Assembly: GCA_013306675.1 (NCBI GenBank) | Contig: JABLUY010000025.1 | Coordinates: forward strand, 154,983-218,982 | DNA length: 64,000 nucleotides | Reading direction: 5' to 3' | Origin: Thraustochytrium sp. TN22 | Lineage: Eukaryota; Sar; Bigyra; Thraustochytrida; Thraustochytriidae | Notes under the pieces: generated by a model | Database searches by the model: none | Told to the model about the DNA's origin: nothing | Seen by the model: the letters and a program-made list of their open reading frames with translations, nothing else | In this document: piece by piece, positions 18,860 through 28,208 of the stretch | Numbering within the stretch: the first letter of the stretch is position 1 | Layout: each line of letters starts with the position of its first letter | Made by a program: the position numbers and the translations under genes

Positions 18860-20722
18860 TCAAATGTGCAGGGCCGGGTTGGCAAAGGGCGCGCACGCGA
18901 GAATGACAGCGTGCGAGTAGTACGAGGTGCGGTCGATCTGGCCCATGGTGAGCGTGCCGACGGTGCCGCCCTTTTGCTTTTGGTTGGTGGTCCCGTGCAC
19001 AATGTCGTCGGCGCGGCCAAGCTCGATGCCCTTGCGCACGAGCGAGGCGAGCGCTGGCGGGATGTTAAAGGTCGCGGTGCGCGTGCAGTTGACGTCGCCG
19101 GCCGGGCTGATGACGGCGATCCATGCGAAACACTCCATGACGCCGTCCTTGGTGTTGTCGTGCAGGCCACCCTCGATGCCCACCGCGAAGGCGCCCGGGT
19201 GCTTGTCGCGACAGTGCTCGGCGCGGTTGAGTGCGCCGCGGCGCGTCTCGGCGTCGCCCATGGGCTGGTCGCTGACGCCAGAGGGGGCATCCACGCCGAC
19301 AAATTCGAAGCGCTTCTCGAGGCCCTCAAAGGCGCAGAGGAAGCCAGCCTTGGCGGCGTTCAGCTTGACCGGGTTGCGGCTGCCCACCACGACGCGGTCG
19401 GCGCGGGGCCGGCCCGGCTCGCCAAGCGCGCGCCGCAGCTCCAGCACGTGCGAGAAGTAGTTCGTGTAAAAGGCCTCCTCGGAGATCTTGGGCACGAGCA
19501 GCGGCTTGAACTTGGTGAGCGTGTTGTCGAGCGTCTCGGCGCGCACCGCGGCGGCGCGGTCCACCGGGTCCGTGAGGCTGAACGCAAAGCCCTGCGGCGT
19601 GTCCGGGTGCCTCGCGCGGAAGACCGCCAAGTCTACCTTGCCGTTGGGCCGCGTCAGCTGCAGCAGGCGCGTGCGGACCTGGTCCTTCCGCGTCAGCACG
19701 GCGCGCCGCCACTCCTTGGACGCCGGCAGCGCCTTGGCTGCGGTGAAGTCAAACACGCGCAGGTCCTCGGGCAGGGCGAACTTGAGCGGCGCCTCCTCCT
19801 CGCTGGCGCGGGTCGGCGCGCGGCCCTCCATACGGAACTTGTACTCGAGCAATTTGGAAAAGGCGAAGCAAAAGTCCTGCCGGAAGCGGGCCGCGTCCGT
19901 GGCGTACAGCTCAATCCACGCGCGCTCCCGCGGCAAGCCCTGCTGCTCGCGCGACACCTGGTCGACGAAGAAGGCGTTGTCAAAGGGCTCCTGGCACTCC
20001 TGCAGGCAGCGCAGCACAACGCGCTCCTGCGTGGAGAAACAGCGCAGGTCCACAAAGGGCAGCTCCTCGGCGCGACCGGGCCGCCAGGCGGCGCGCGGGC
20101 CGCCCAGCTCCTCGACGGCCAGCATGCCGGCCAGCGTGTCCACGTCGGCGCTCGACAGCCCATGCGCCGCGAAGCGCGCGTGCACGGGGTCCAGCAGCGC
20201 GCGAGCCTGCTGCGCGCGCTTCTTGGCGCGCGTCCGCGCCTCCGCCGCCTCCGTGCTGCTCTCCTCGCCCTCCAGCTGCCCGTGCCAGAGCCACATGGCC
20301 TGCGCCACCTGCGGCGCGCACCGCTCCACGCGCAGCAGCGCGCGCAGCGAGATGGCCAGCTCCGCCAGCACCTTTTCGTTCTCCACAAACGCCTCGCTCA
20401 GCAGCGCCAGCACGTGCGAGAAGTAGTTGTAGAAGAACTCCTGCTCGCTGCGCGCTTGCTTCTTGCCCTCCTGTACGCGCGGGTCCAGCACGCTGGCCGC
20501 GGCCGCCGCCGACGCGTCCTGCCCGTTCGCCATGTCGAACGAGAACATCAAGCTCTGGCTCGCCTCATGCGCGCGCGCGAACACCGCCTCGCCGTGATGC
20601 GACAGGTCCCTGAGCAGCTCCACCAGCTTGCTCTTGTCCGCGAGCCCGTCCACCTTGGCGCGCAGCTGCTGCGCCTCCGCTGCGCGGAAGCCAAACACCG
20701 CGCGCACCGCCTCCTCCTCCAT
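18860..20722 (-). CDS. Fusion: two BSD-like repeats plus YjjX/DUF84 inosine/xanthosine triphosphatase
   Basis: A 620-residue protein from a clear ATG (20720-20722). Two copies of a BSD-like end motif are visible: EQEFFYNYFSHVLALL at about residues 92-107 and SEEAFYTNYFSHVLEL at about 420-435; both have the F-x-x-N-Y-F pattern of BSD domains. The last 170 residues are a complete YjjX/DUF84 domain: VVVGSRNPVKLNAAK (nucleotide-binding), GVSDQPMGDAETRRGA, FAVGIEGGL, then GGTVGTLTMGQIDR and the terminal HAVILACAPFANP. YjjX enzymes hydrolyse non-canonical ITP/XTP. BSD domains occur in transcription-factor and synapse-associated proteins, so fusion with a house-cleaning NTPase is unusual. It shares a 410-base divergent promoter with the RF2-like gene. 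Confidence 0.8.
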   Translation of the reverse strand: MEEEAVRAVFGFRAAEAQQLRAKVDGLADKSKLVELLRDLSHHGEAVFARAHEASQSLMFSFDMANGQDASAAAAASVLDPRVQEGKKQARSEQEFFYNYFSHVLALLSEAFVENEKVLAELAISLRALLRVERCAPQVAQAMWLWHGQLEGEESSTEAAEARTRAKKRAQQARALLDPVHARFAAHGLSSADVDTLAGMLAVEELGGPRAAWRPGRAEELPFVDLRCFSTQERVVLRCLQECQEPFDNAFFVDQVSREQQGLPRERAWIELYATDAARFRQDFCFAFSKLLEYKFRMEGRAPTRASEEEAPLKFALPEDLRVFDFTAAKALPASKEWRRAVLTRKDQVRTRLLQLTRPNGKVDLAVFRARHPDTPQGFAFSLTDPVDRAAAVRAETLDNTLTKFKPLLVPKISEEAFYTNYFSHVLELRRALGEPGRPRADRVVVGSRNPVKLNAAKAGFLCAFEGLEKRFEFVGVDAPSGVSDQPMGDAETRRGALNRAEHCRDKHPGAFAVGIEGGLHDNTKDGVMECFAWIAVISPAGDVNCTRTATFNIPPALASLVRKGIELGRADDIVHGTTNQKQKGGTVGTLTMGQIDRTSYYSHAVILACAPFANPALHI

Positions 20723-21132
20723 CCTCTTCGCCCCGCCCCGCGTCGCCCCGCCCCGCCCCGCCCCGCCCCGCCTCGCCTCGCCTCGCCTCGCTCGTACGGC
20801 TCGCCGTCCTCGGCGTCGTTACCCGCCGCGGGCGCGCCGCGCCAGCCGCGCCGGAGGCCGCAGGGGCACGCGCGCTCGCGGGCTGCGCGTGCGCTCGCGC
20901 CGGCCTGCCGCCGCCGCCGCCGCCGCGCCGCCCAGGTCGCCGCCCGCGCCGCCCGCCGCGCCGCAGCGGCCGCGCGAGGCGTTTCTGCTCTGCCGTGCCG
21001 GGCATGGGGGCGGCCATGGCGCCGGCGCCCGCCGCCGCCGCCGCCGCGCGGCAGAGCGCGAACGGGGCCGCTGCGCGCGGCGGGGCGCAGCGCGGCGGCG
21101 GCGGCGGCGGCGGCGGCAGCGCGCGCGGCAGG
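20723..21132. promoter_or_regulatory. Divergent promoter region, BSD-YjjX / RF2-like, with pentanucleotide repeats
   Basis: The region lies between two head-to-head starts. It contains CCCCG repeated about six times followed by CCTCG repeated about four times (20736-20795), then GCC/GCG-rich DNA that probably encodes 5' UTR. GTG- and ATG-initiated extensions of the RF2 frame (21004) exist but are low complexity. Confidence 0.45.
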
Positions 21133-22518
21133 ATGGCCTGCGCGGCGCTGCGGCGCGGCGGCGGCGCGCGCAGGGCGCTCGCCGCGGCCGCGAGCCCGAG
21201 GTGGACGGCCACGAGCGCGACGCCGTGGAGCGCGCGGGCGACGGCGGCCAGGCCCGGCGCGGAGGGGCTGCGCAGGCCGCGCGTGCAGAGGCAGGGCTGG
21301 GCCGCGGCAGGCAGGGTGCGGTGGCTGAGCGACGAGACGCCCGCGGCGCGCAGCAGCAGCCTGAGCAGCGTGCAGGAGCTGCACAGGGAGGTGACGGGCA
21401 TGGTGCAGTCGGTGCAGGCCAAGGTGGAGCGGCGCGGCGTGCGCGAGCGCCTGGCGGAGCTGACCAAGGAGCTGGCGCGAGAGGACTTGTGGGACAACCC
21501 GGACCGCGCCGGCCGCCTGAGCCGCGAGCACGCGGCGCTCGCGGACACGGTCAGCAAGCTCGACGGCTTCTCCACCTCCATCGAGAACGCGCTCGAGATG
21601 GCCGCGCTCGCGGACGAGGAGGGCGAGACGCAGGTCGTGGGCGACTGCCTCGAAGACCTGGAGGAGATTCACAAGCAGCTGCAGCGCTTCCACCTCAGCA
21701 TGCTCTTGGACCACCCGGCCGACAAGCTCGGCTGCATGTTCGAGCTTGCCGCCGGCGCCGGCGGCACCGAGTCCTGCGACTGGACCGAGATGCTCCTGGA
21801 AATGTACCGCCGCTGGGCGGAGCAGTCCGGCTACTCGGCCACGGTCGTGGAGACCTCGCCCGGCACCGAGGCCGGCTTGCGCTCCGCCACTTTGCACGTG
21901 CGCGGGCTCAACGCGTATGGCTGGGCCAAGGCCGAGACCGGCGTGCACCGCATGGTGCGCATCTCCGAGTACGACACCAACGGCCGCCGCCAGACCTGCT
22001 TTGCGCAGGTCAGCGTGCTGCCGCTCATGGAGGAGGACGACGAGGAGAACGCCAAGATGATCGAGATCGACCCGGCCGACCTCAAGATCGACACCTACCG
22101 CGCCTCTGGCGCCGGCGGCCAGCACGTCAACACCACCGAGTCCGCCGTGCGCATCACGCACTTGCCCACTGGCGTCATTGCGCAGTCCCAGGCGGAGCGA
22201 TCTCAGCACCGCAACAAGGCCACCGCCATGTCCACGCTGCGCTCGCGCCTGCTCGAGCGCCGCCTGCAGGCCGAGCGCGACGCGCGACGCGCGCAGCGCA
22301 GCTCTCTTGGCGACAACGCCTGGGGCAACCAGATCCGCTCCTACGTGCTGCACCCGTACAAGCTCGTCAAGGACCATCGCACCAACCACGAGACGCCCCA
22401 GGCGCTCGCCGTGCTCCGCGGCGAGCCGGACTTTCTCACCCCCTTTATGGAGGCCTACCTCGCGCAGACGGCCACCGACGACGACGTCGCCGCGCCCGTC
22501 GGGTCAGCCGAGCCCTGA
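21133..22518 (+). CDS. Organellar class I peptide chain release factor, RF2-like, with altered anticodon tripeptide
   Basis: The full RF2 architecture is present: an N-terminal helical domain, then domain 2 and the GGQ loop (SGAGGQHVNTTESAVRITH; GGQ at residues 328-330) that triggers peptidyl-tRNA hydrolysis, and the RF2-type end GNQIRSYVLHPYKLVKDHRT. The first 80 residues are Arg/Ala-rich with few acids and end in RVRWLSDE, a typical mitochondrial presequence; hence mitochondrial. The stop-codon-reading tripeptide of RF2, SPF, is replaced: the aligned segment reads VRISEYDTNGRRQT, so S278-E279-Y280. All other positions are well conserved, so this is not a decayed gene. The ATG at 21133 gives 461 residues; the same context (GGATGG) recurs at neighbouring starts. 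The gene diverges from BSD-YjjX and precedes the kinesin on the same strand. Confidence 0.85.
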   Translation: MACAALRRGGGARRALAAAASPRWTATSATPWSARATAARPGAEGLRRPRVQRQGWAAAGRVRWLSDETPAARSSSLSSVQELHREVTGMVQSVQAKVERRGVRERLAELTKELAREDLWDNPDRAGRLSREHAALADTVSKLDGFSTSIENALEMAALADEEGETQVVGDCLEDLEEIHKQLQRFHLSMLLDHPADKLGCMFELAAGAGGTESCDWTEMLLEMYRRWAEQSGYSATVVETSPGTEAGLRSATLHVRGLNAYGWAKAETGVHRMVRISEYDTNGRRQTCFAQVSVLPLMEEDDEENAKMIEIDPADLKIDTYRASGAGGQHVNTTESAVRITHLPTGVIAQSQAERSQHRNKATAMSTLRSRLLERRLQAERDARRAQRSSLGDNAWGNQIRSYVLHPYKLVKDHRTNHETPQALAVLRGEPDFLTPFMEAYLAQTATDDDVAAPVGSAEP

Positions 22519-23041
22519 CCATGATTGACAGTGAGACCCGCCCTGCATGCATGCATGCCTGGCGCTCCCGCTCTGCTCTGCCGATGGTGCAGCGCTGTGG
22601 CCGCCTGGGTTCGCTTCGTAGCGCACGAGGCCTCTAGCTAGCTAGTAGTCATCTCCTGATGTGAGTGCGACCCCTCCGACAGTCACGGACAGCCTTGCAT
22701 TGCGCTCTCGGAATCGCGCGCCTCGCAGGTCTTGCAGTCGGTATCCGCGTGATCCCAGCCACACGAGCGCCCAGGGCCTTCTCGGACTTGGTTTCCGTCC
22801 CCGCGTCCAGCTCGTTGTCGGAGCTCTCGCGCGCTCGACCGCCCGGGTTCCCGCTCCTCCGATGGCAGCCCCGCCGCCGACCCGCCGTGGTAGTACCTGC
22901 AGTACAGCGAGCCCGGCATGACGCGGCGCACGCCGAGGCGCCATACTGGCGGCGGCAGACGTGCAACGCCCGGGCCCAGCCCGCGGCGGTCGCGCGGGGC
23001 GCGGCGGCGGCAGCGGCGGCGGCGGCGGCGGCGGCGGCAGG
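22519..23041. other. Intergenic region between RF2-like gene and kinesin
   Basis: These 523 bases include repeated GCATGC near 22545, a TAGCTAGCTAG block near 22636 and a GC-rich 5' UTR of the kinesin. No gene supported. Confidence 0.35.
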
Positions 23042-26000
23042 ATGGCGGCCGCGGAGGAGGGCTCCGCGGAGTACTGGCGGCAGACGGCCGCGCAGCGGCA
23101 GGCGGAGCTGGACGAGTTCATGGAGTCGAGCAAGGAGCTGGAGGAGGCGCTCGAGAGCGAGCTCGCCGCCAGCGAAGAACGCGTGACCAGCCTGCAGCGG
23201 GAGGTGGAGCGGCGGAGCGAGGAGCTGGAGCAGGCGCGCGCCAAGAGCGCGGAGGCAGGACCGCGAATGCTGGCGCTGGAGGAGAAGGCGCGCAAGATGG
23301 AGGCCGACCTGGCCGCCGCGCAGACGCGGGCGCGCACGCTCGAGACCGACAACGACGAGCTCGAGCGCAAGCTGCGCGCTGCCGAGGCCTCTGCTGAGGA
23401 CATCAAGCACCAACTCGAGCACCAGATGGAGCAGAACGTCTTCTTGCAGGAGGAGCTCGACCAGGCTGCAGACGCTCAGCAGCGGCTTCGCGCCGAGCTC
23501 CAGGAGGCACAATCGGAGGCCGCCGCCAGCGCCGCCCGCCAGGACGCCGGCCAGGACCAGGCGGCTCGCGATGCCGAGGCTGGCCTCGCCGCCGCGCGTC
23601 AGCAGGTCGCGGACCTCGAGGCGCAGCTTCGCTCCGTGCGCGAAGATCTTGACCTGGAGCGCGCTTCTGCCGCAGCGGCCCGCGACGGCCATGCGCAACA
23701 GGCACAGCAGGCGCAGCAGGCGCAGCAGTCGCAGAGTGAGGGAGTCGAGGGCGTGCGCAAGCAGCTCGCAGAGATGGAGGCCAAGGCGCAGCAGAACACC
23801 GAGCTGCTCGCCAAAGCACAGCAGGAGGCCGATGCACTGCGCAAGCAGCTCGCAGAGGTGGAAGCCAAGCTACAGGAGCAGGCGCGGCAAGGCGGCGACC
23901 GCCTCGCCGAGGCCCAAAAAGAGGCCGAGGCCCTGCGCAAGCAGCTTGCCGAGGCGAGCGCCGAGCTGCAGGAGCAGGCGCGGCAAGGCGGCGGCCGCCT
24001 CGACGAAGCGCAGAAAGAGGCCGAGGCCCTGCGCAAGCAGCTTGCCGAGGCGAACGCCGAGATGCAGGAGCAGGCGCGGCAAGGCGGTGACCGCCTCGAC
24101 GAAGCGCAGAAAGAGGCCGAGGCCCTGCGCAAGCAGCTTGCCGAGGCGAACGCCAAGCTGCAACAGGCCAGACAGGACTCGGAAGCTGCTCAGGGCTCCC
24201 AGGGTGAGGTGATCGCCGAGGCCCGCGAGGAGGCGGAGAGCCTGCGCACTTTGCTCGCCGAAGCCAACTCCAGGCTGCAGAAAGCGCAGCAAGACTCGGA
24301 GACCCTGCAAGCGTCCCAAGGCGAAGTGCTTGCCAAGGCGCAGGAGGAAGTCGAGAGTCTGCGCGCGCAGTTGAACGAGGCGAGTGCCAAGCTGCAGCAG
24401 GCCCGGCAGGATTCGGAGGCCTCACAAAGCTCGCAGGGCGAGGTCCTTGCCAAGGCGCAGCAGGAGGCGGAGAGCTTGCGTGAGCAGCTGGCCGTGGCCG
24501 ACGGCAAGCTGCAGCAGGGCCAGCAGGACTCGGAAGCCGCCCAGAGCGTGCTCGCCAAGGCGCAGGAGGAGGCCAGGGAGCTCCAGACCCGGCTCGCCGA
24601 GACCGAAGCGGAGCTGCGACAGGCGGAGGAGAGGTCTGGGGCCATGGAGAAGCAAATGGTGGACTCCGCCGGGGCCCAGGGCGAGCTGCTGAGCAGCGCT
24701 CAAGAGGAGGCCAAGGCGCTCCGCGAGGAGTTGGCGGCCACGCGGGCCAAGGCGCAGCAGGGTGCCGAGGAGCTGGCGGCCGCGCAGGCCAAGCTAGAGC
24801 AGGCGGAGCAGACCGCCGCGGCGCTGCAGAGGCAGGTTGCGGACGCGGCCGGGGCTCAGGGCGAGCTGCTAAGCAGTGCCCAGGCGGAGGCGAAGCGTCT
24901 GCGCGAGGAGCTGGCGGCCGCGCAGGTCGCAGCGCAGCAGGGCGCAGAGCAGCTGGCCGTCGCGCAAGCCGAGGCCCACGAGGGCACCGAGAAGCTTGCG
25001 GCCGCTCAGGCGGAGGCGCGAGAGAGTGCGGAGAAGCTGGTGGCGGCGCAGGCCAGGGTGGAGGAAGCCTCGCAGGAGGCGCAAAAGGGTGTCGAGGAGC
25101 TGGCGGCGACCCGGGCGCAGCTGCAGTCGTCGCAGCAGGAGGCCGAGACGCGACTGCAGCAGGCGCAGGAGGAGGCAGAGAGCCTGCGGCGGCAGCTGGC
25201 CGAGGCCGGCGGCGCGCACAACGAGGAGCTGGTCAAGGCCCGCGAGGCGGTGGAGGCTCTGCGCAAGGAGCTTGAGGAGGCGTCAGAGGCGCAGCGCGAG
25301 GCCGCGGCGGCGCAGGAGGAGGCCCGCATGGCGCACGCGTTGGTGGAGGAGCTCAAGCGCGACCTGCAGCACCTGGGCGCGGTGCAGGAGGAGCTGCTGA
25401 CGGCGAACGACGCGACGGCGGCGGCCGAGCGGGCCCGCGCCGCGGCGGAGGCGGAGCTGGAGGCGCTGCGCGCGGAGCGCGGCGCGGCCGGCGCCGCGGA
25501 CCGCGAGATGCAGGCGGAGCTGGAGCAGGCCCTGCAGGAGGTGGCGCGGCTGCGGACGGAGTCGGCGAACCTGGAGGTGGAGCTGGTGGAGACGCGCGCC
25601 GCGGCGGACTCGAGCAAGGCGGAGGAGAAGGTCTTCGCCGCGGCGCTGGAAGAGGAGCGGCAGCTGGCCGCGACGCAGGTGGAGGAGGCGCGGGCGGGGC
25701 TGGAGGCGGCGCGCGAGGCTCTGGCGCAGGAGCAGCGCACCGTTGCGAGCCTGCGACAGCAGCTGGGCGAGGCCGGCGAGCAGCTCGAGCACGAGCGCGC
25801 GTCGCAGCGCGCGCTGCAGTCGACGTCGGCGCTGCCAGCGGACGTGGAGAGCCTGCGCGCGGCGTACGCGGCGCAGCTGCGCACGAACTCGTCGCTGCTG
25901 ACGCGCATGCAAAAGATGCGGGGCAACATCCTGGTGTGCTGCCGCATTCGGCCGGCTCTGGAGCACGAAGGCGCGGGCGCGCGCGCCGCGCCTGCGGTGG

Positions 26001-27790
26001 CGGCGCTGAGCTCAGAGGAGGTGACCTTCCAGAACGAGAAGACCAACACGGTGCGGCCGTTCGCCTTTGACCGCGTGTTCTCGCCGGCGACGACGCAGGC
26101 GCAGCTCAACAACGAGATCTCGGCGTTGGGCATGGCCGAGTCCGTGGTGGGCGGCACGAACGCATGCATCATGGCGTACGGCCAGACGGGCAGCGGCAAG
26201 ACGTTCACCATGGACGGGCCGGAGGACAACCCGGGCGTGAACGCGCGCGCGATCCGGCGCGTCTTCGAGCTGACGCGCATGCTGGAGGGCTCGGGCCAGT
26301 CCTCCTACAAGGTGCGGCTGGCGATGATGGAGATTTACAACGAGGAGGTCCGCGACCTGCTGGCGTCAGGTGTGCCCGAGGCGCAGCTTCGACGAGCGGC
26401 GTCGTCGCGGCCCGCCGCGACCTCGTCGGCCTCAGCGAACGGCGGCGGGGCGCCGCCTTCGCCGGGCGGCGGGGACCTGGACGACTCCGCCTCCGTGGTG
26501 TCGACGGCCACCTCGGCGACGCTGGCGTCTCGCGTGGGCGGCAGCTCGCGCGTCGGCGGTGCTTCCGGCGTGCGGCGCACGAGGGCGCTGGGGCTGCCCG
26601 AGGTGCACTGGGTAACGTGCACGAGCCCGGAGCGCGTGGACGAGGTGCTGAGCGTGGGCCGTGCGAACCGGTCGACGGCCGCCACGGACCTGAACGAGCA
26701 CAGCTCGCGGTCGCACCTCATTATAATCCTGGAGGTGACGGCGCAGTCGGCGGACGAGGTGCAGATGAGCGCGACGGGTCGCCTGTACCTGGTGGACCTG
26801 GCCGGGTCGGAGCGCGTGTCCAAGTCCAAGGTGGAGGGCTCGCGGCTGGACGAGACCAAGCACATTAATCGCTCGCTGGCGGCGCTGGGCGACGTCATGG
26901 AGGCGCTCGACAGCAAGGAGCGCAACCGGCACGTGCCGTACCGCAACTCGAAGCTGACGCACCTGCTGCAGCCCGTGCTGGGCGGCAGCGCGCGCACCAT
27001 GCTCATCCTCACGGTGCCGCCGACGCCCAGCAGCGCGCAGGAGACGCTCTTCTCGATGCAGTTCGCGGCGCGCGCGCGGAACATCGAGCTGGGCCCGGCC
27101 AAGCGTCGCGTCCAGGTCAAGGGCGCGCTGGCCGAGCTGCAGGCGCTCAAGGCGCAGGCCGGCGAGCTCAAGGCCGCCAAGCAGCGCGCAGAGGCGAAGA
27201 TGGCCGACCTTAAGCGCAAGCTGCACCTCACCGAGCAGGCCATGTCGGCCATCAAGTCGGAGGGTACCAAGAAGGAGGACGCCCTGCGCAAGCGCACCGA
27301 CCGCGAGGCGCAGCAGGTCGTCAAGGAGGTCGCCGACCTGCGCACCAAGCTCGCCTCCACGCGCAAGTCCCTCAAGGAGGCCAAGGCGGAGCTCGAAGCC
27401 GAGCGCCGCCGCGTCAAGGCTGAGCACCGCTCCATGTCTCAGGCTAACGTCGCCGCCGAGCGCCGCGTGCAGGAGATGCAGGTCATGCTTGACAAGCAGC
27501 GCGCCGAGCTCCTGCGCTTGCGCTCCACCGTCGCCGAGCGCGAAAATGCATCCTCGGAGCACAATCGCTCCACGCGGCGCCACGCCGAGAACGGCCACGC
27601 TCGGGCGCCGCCGGCACCGCCTGCCCCTGCCGCTGCCGCTGCCCCTGCCGCTGCGGCGCCGCCTCCTGCAGCGGCAAGCGCGGCTGCGACGGGACGCAGC
27701 CGCTCGAGCACGAGCAGTACCACTAGCGTGTCGACCACCGCTACCGGGAGGTTTAGGTCGATGATTCCGAAACCTTCCTCCTCGCGATAA
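23042..27790 (+). CDS. Chimeric kinesin-14: NudE-like N-terminus, long coiled coil, motor, C-terminal coiled coil
   Basis: A 1582-residue protein. Residues 1-150 resemble the N-terminal coiled coil of NudE/NDEL1: AEYWRQTAAQRQAELDEFME, then ALEEKARKMEADLAAAQ, then a block ending HQMEQNVFLQEELDQ, where NDE1 has a closely similar series that binds LIS1 and dynein intermediate chain. A coiled coil of some 800 residues follows, with three perfect-phase 32-residue repeats. The motor begins at about residue 959 with MRGNILVCCRIRP, the kinesin-14 neck signature, and shows GQTGSGKT, NEHSSRSH and DLAGSERV. A 70-residue Ser/Ala/Gly insertion interrupts the motor after EIYNEEVRDLL. Another coiled coil and a Ser/Thr-rich basic tail follow. 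Kinesin-14s are minus-end directed and act in spindles and cargo transport. The ATG at 23042 (CAGGATGGC) is preferred to upstream GTG. Confidence 0.9.
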   Translation: MAAAEEGSAEYWRQTAAQRQAELDEFMESSKELEEALESELAASEERVTSLQREVERRSEELEQARAKSAEAGPRMLALEEKARKMEADLAAAQTRARTLETDNDELERKLRAAEASAEDIKHQLEHQMEQNVFLQEELDQAADAQQRLRAELQEAQSEAAASAARQDAGQDQAARDAEAGLAAARQQVADLEAQLRSVREDLDLERASAAAARDGHAQQAQQAQQAQQSQSEGVEGVRKQLAEMEAKAQQNTELLAKAQQEADALRKQLAEVEAKLQEQARQGGDRLAEAQKEAEALRKQLAEASAELQEQARQGGGRLDEAQKEAEALRKQLAEANAEMQEQARQGGDRLDEAQKEAEALRKQLAEANAKLQQARQDSEAAQGSQGEVIAEAREEAESLRTLLAEANSRLQKAQQDSETLQASQGEVLAKAQEEVESLRAQLNEASAKLQQARQDSEASQSSQGEVLAKAQQEAESLREQLAVADGKLQQGQQDSEAAQSVLAKAQEEARELQTRLAETEAELRQAEERSGAMEKQMVDSAGAQGELLSSAQEEAKALREELAATRAKAQQGAEELAAAQAKLEQAEQTAAALQRQVADAAGAQGELLSSAQAEAKRLREELAAAQVAAQQGAEQLAVAQAEAHEGTEKLAAAQAEARESAEKLVAAQARVEEASQEAQKGVEELAATRAQLQSSQQEAETRLQQAQEEAESLRRQLAEAGGAHNEELVKAREAVEALRKELEEASEAQREAAAAQEEARMAHALVEELKRDLQHLGAVQEELLTANDATAAAERARAAAEAELEALRAERGAAGAADREMQAELEQALQEVARLRTESANLEVELVETRAAADSSKAEEKVFAAALEEERQLAATQVEEARAGLEAAREALAQEQRTVASLRQQLGEAGEQLEHERASQRALQSTSALPADVESLRAAYAAQLRTNSSLLTRMQKMRGNILVCCRIRPALEHEGAGARAAPAVAALSSEEVTFQNEKTNTVRPFAFDRVFSPATTQAQLNNEISALGMAESVVGGTNACIMAYGQTGSGKTFTMDGPEDNPGVNARAIRRVFELTRMLEGSGQSSYKVRLAMMEIYNEEVRDLLASGVPEAQLRRAASSRPAATSSASANGGGAPPSPGGGDLDDSASVVSTATSATLASRVGGSSRVGGASGVRRTRALGLPEVHWVTCTSPERVDEVLSVGRANRSTAATDLNEHSSRSHLIIILEVTAQSADEVQMSATGRLYLVDLAGSERVSKSKVEGSRLDETKHINRSLAALGDVMEALDSKERNRHVPYRNSKLTHLLQPVLGGSARTMLILTVPPTPSSAQETLFSMQFAARARNIELGPAKRRVQVKGALAELQALKAQAGELKAAKQRAEAKMADLKRKLHLTEQAMSAIKSEGTKKEDALRKRTDREAQQVVKEVADLRTKLASTRKSLKEAKAELEAERRRVKAEHRSMSQANVAAERRVQEMQVMLDKQRAELLRLRSTVAERENASSEHNRSTRRHAENGHARAPPAPPAPAAAAAPAAAAPPPAAASAAATGRSRSSTSSTTSVSTTATGRFRSMIPKPSSSR
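23882..24170 (+). repeat. Three 96-bp repeats in kinesin coiled coil
   Basis: The string GCGCGGCAAGGCGG recurs at 23882, 23978 and about 24074, each encoding QARQGG within a 32-residue heptad-compatible unit (KQLAE...EAEALR). Silent sites are mostly shared, suggesting recent in-frame duplication that lengthens the stalk. Confidence 0.85.
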
Positions 27791-28208
27791 AACCTAAAAA
27801 TCACATCGGTTGTGTCTGGTGTCTGGTCTGGGTGTGGGCATTGTGCGATGTACAACAAAGAAGATGTCGAGGATAATGAAGGATGACAAGGATGGATGCA
27901 ACCACGGCAATCACAAAGCTCAGAGTCCACCCGTGCTGTTCAACTGGGACACAGCGCTCCAGACCAAATCAGGCTTTTCTTCAGGCCAACGCCAACGATT
28001 AGAGATTTAGAAACTGGCAAGATCGCGCGTCTCAGGATGGCTTTCGCCGACCGCCCAGGCTGCGCGACTCGCGCTTTTTGCGGCTGCGCGACTCGCGCTT
28101 TTTGCGACGGCCGCGTGCTTCCTGGGCAAAAGAGCAAAGGCGCAATGCAAGTTCGCACCCCAAAGGGTTTGATTTGAAAGAGCGTCCGCGGGAAATCTAG
28201 AGCTCTGT
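27791..28208. other. Convergent intergenic region, kinesin / Nudix
   Basis: These 418 bases, less GC-rich than the genes, hold the two 3' ends. A perfect 24-bp tandem duplication (GGCTGCGCGACTCGCGCTTT plus TTGC) occupies 28058-28105. No gene seen. Confidence 0.5.

Noticed and set aside
18866-21328. 820-codon plus-strand ORF
   Set aside because: Antisense to the BSD-YjjX gene and then GC-rich promoter; protein-like signals are all on the minus strand.
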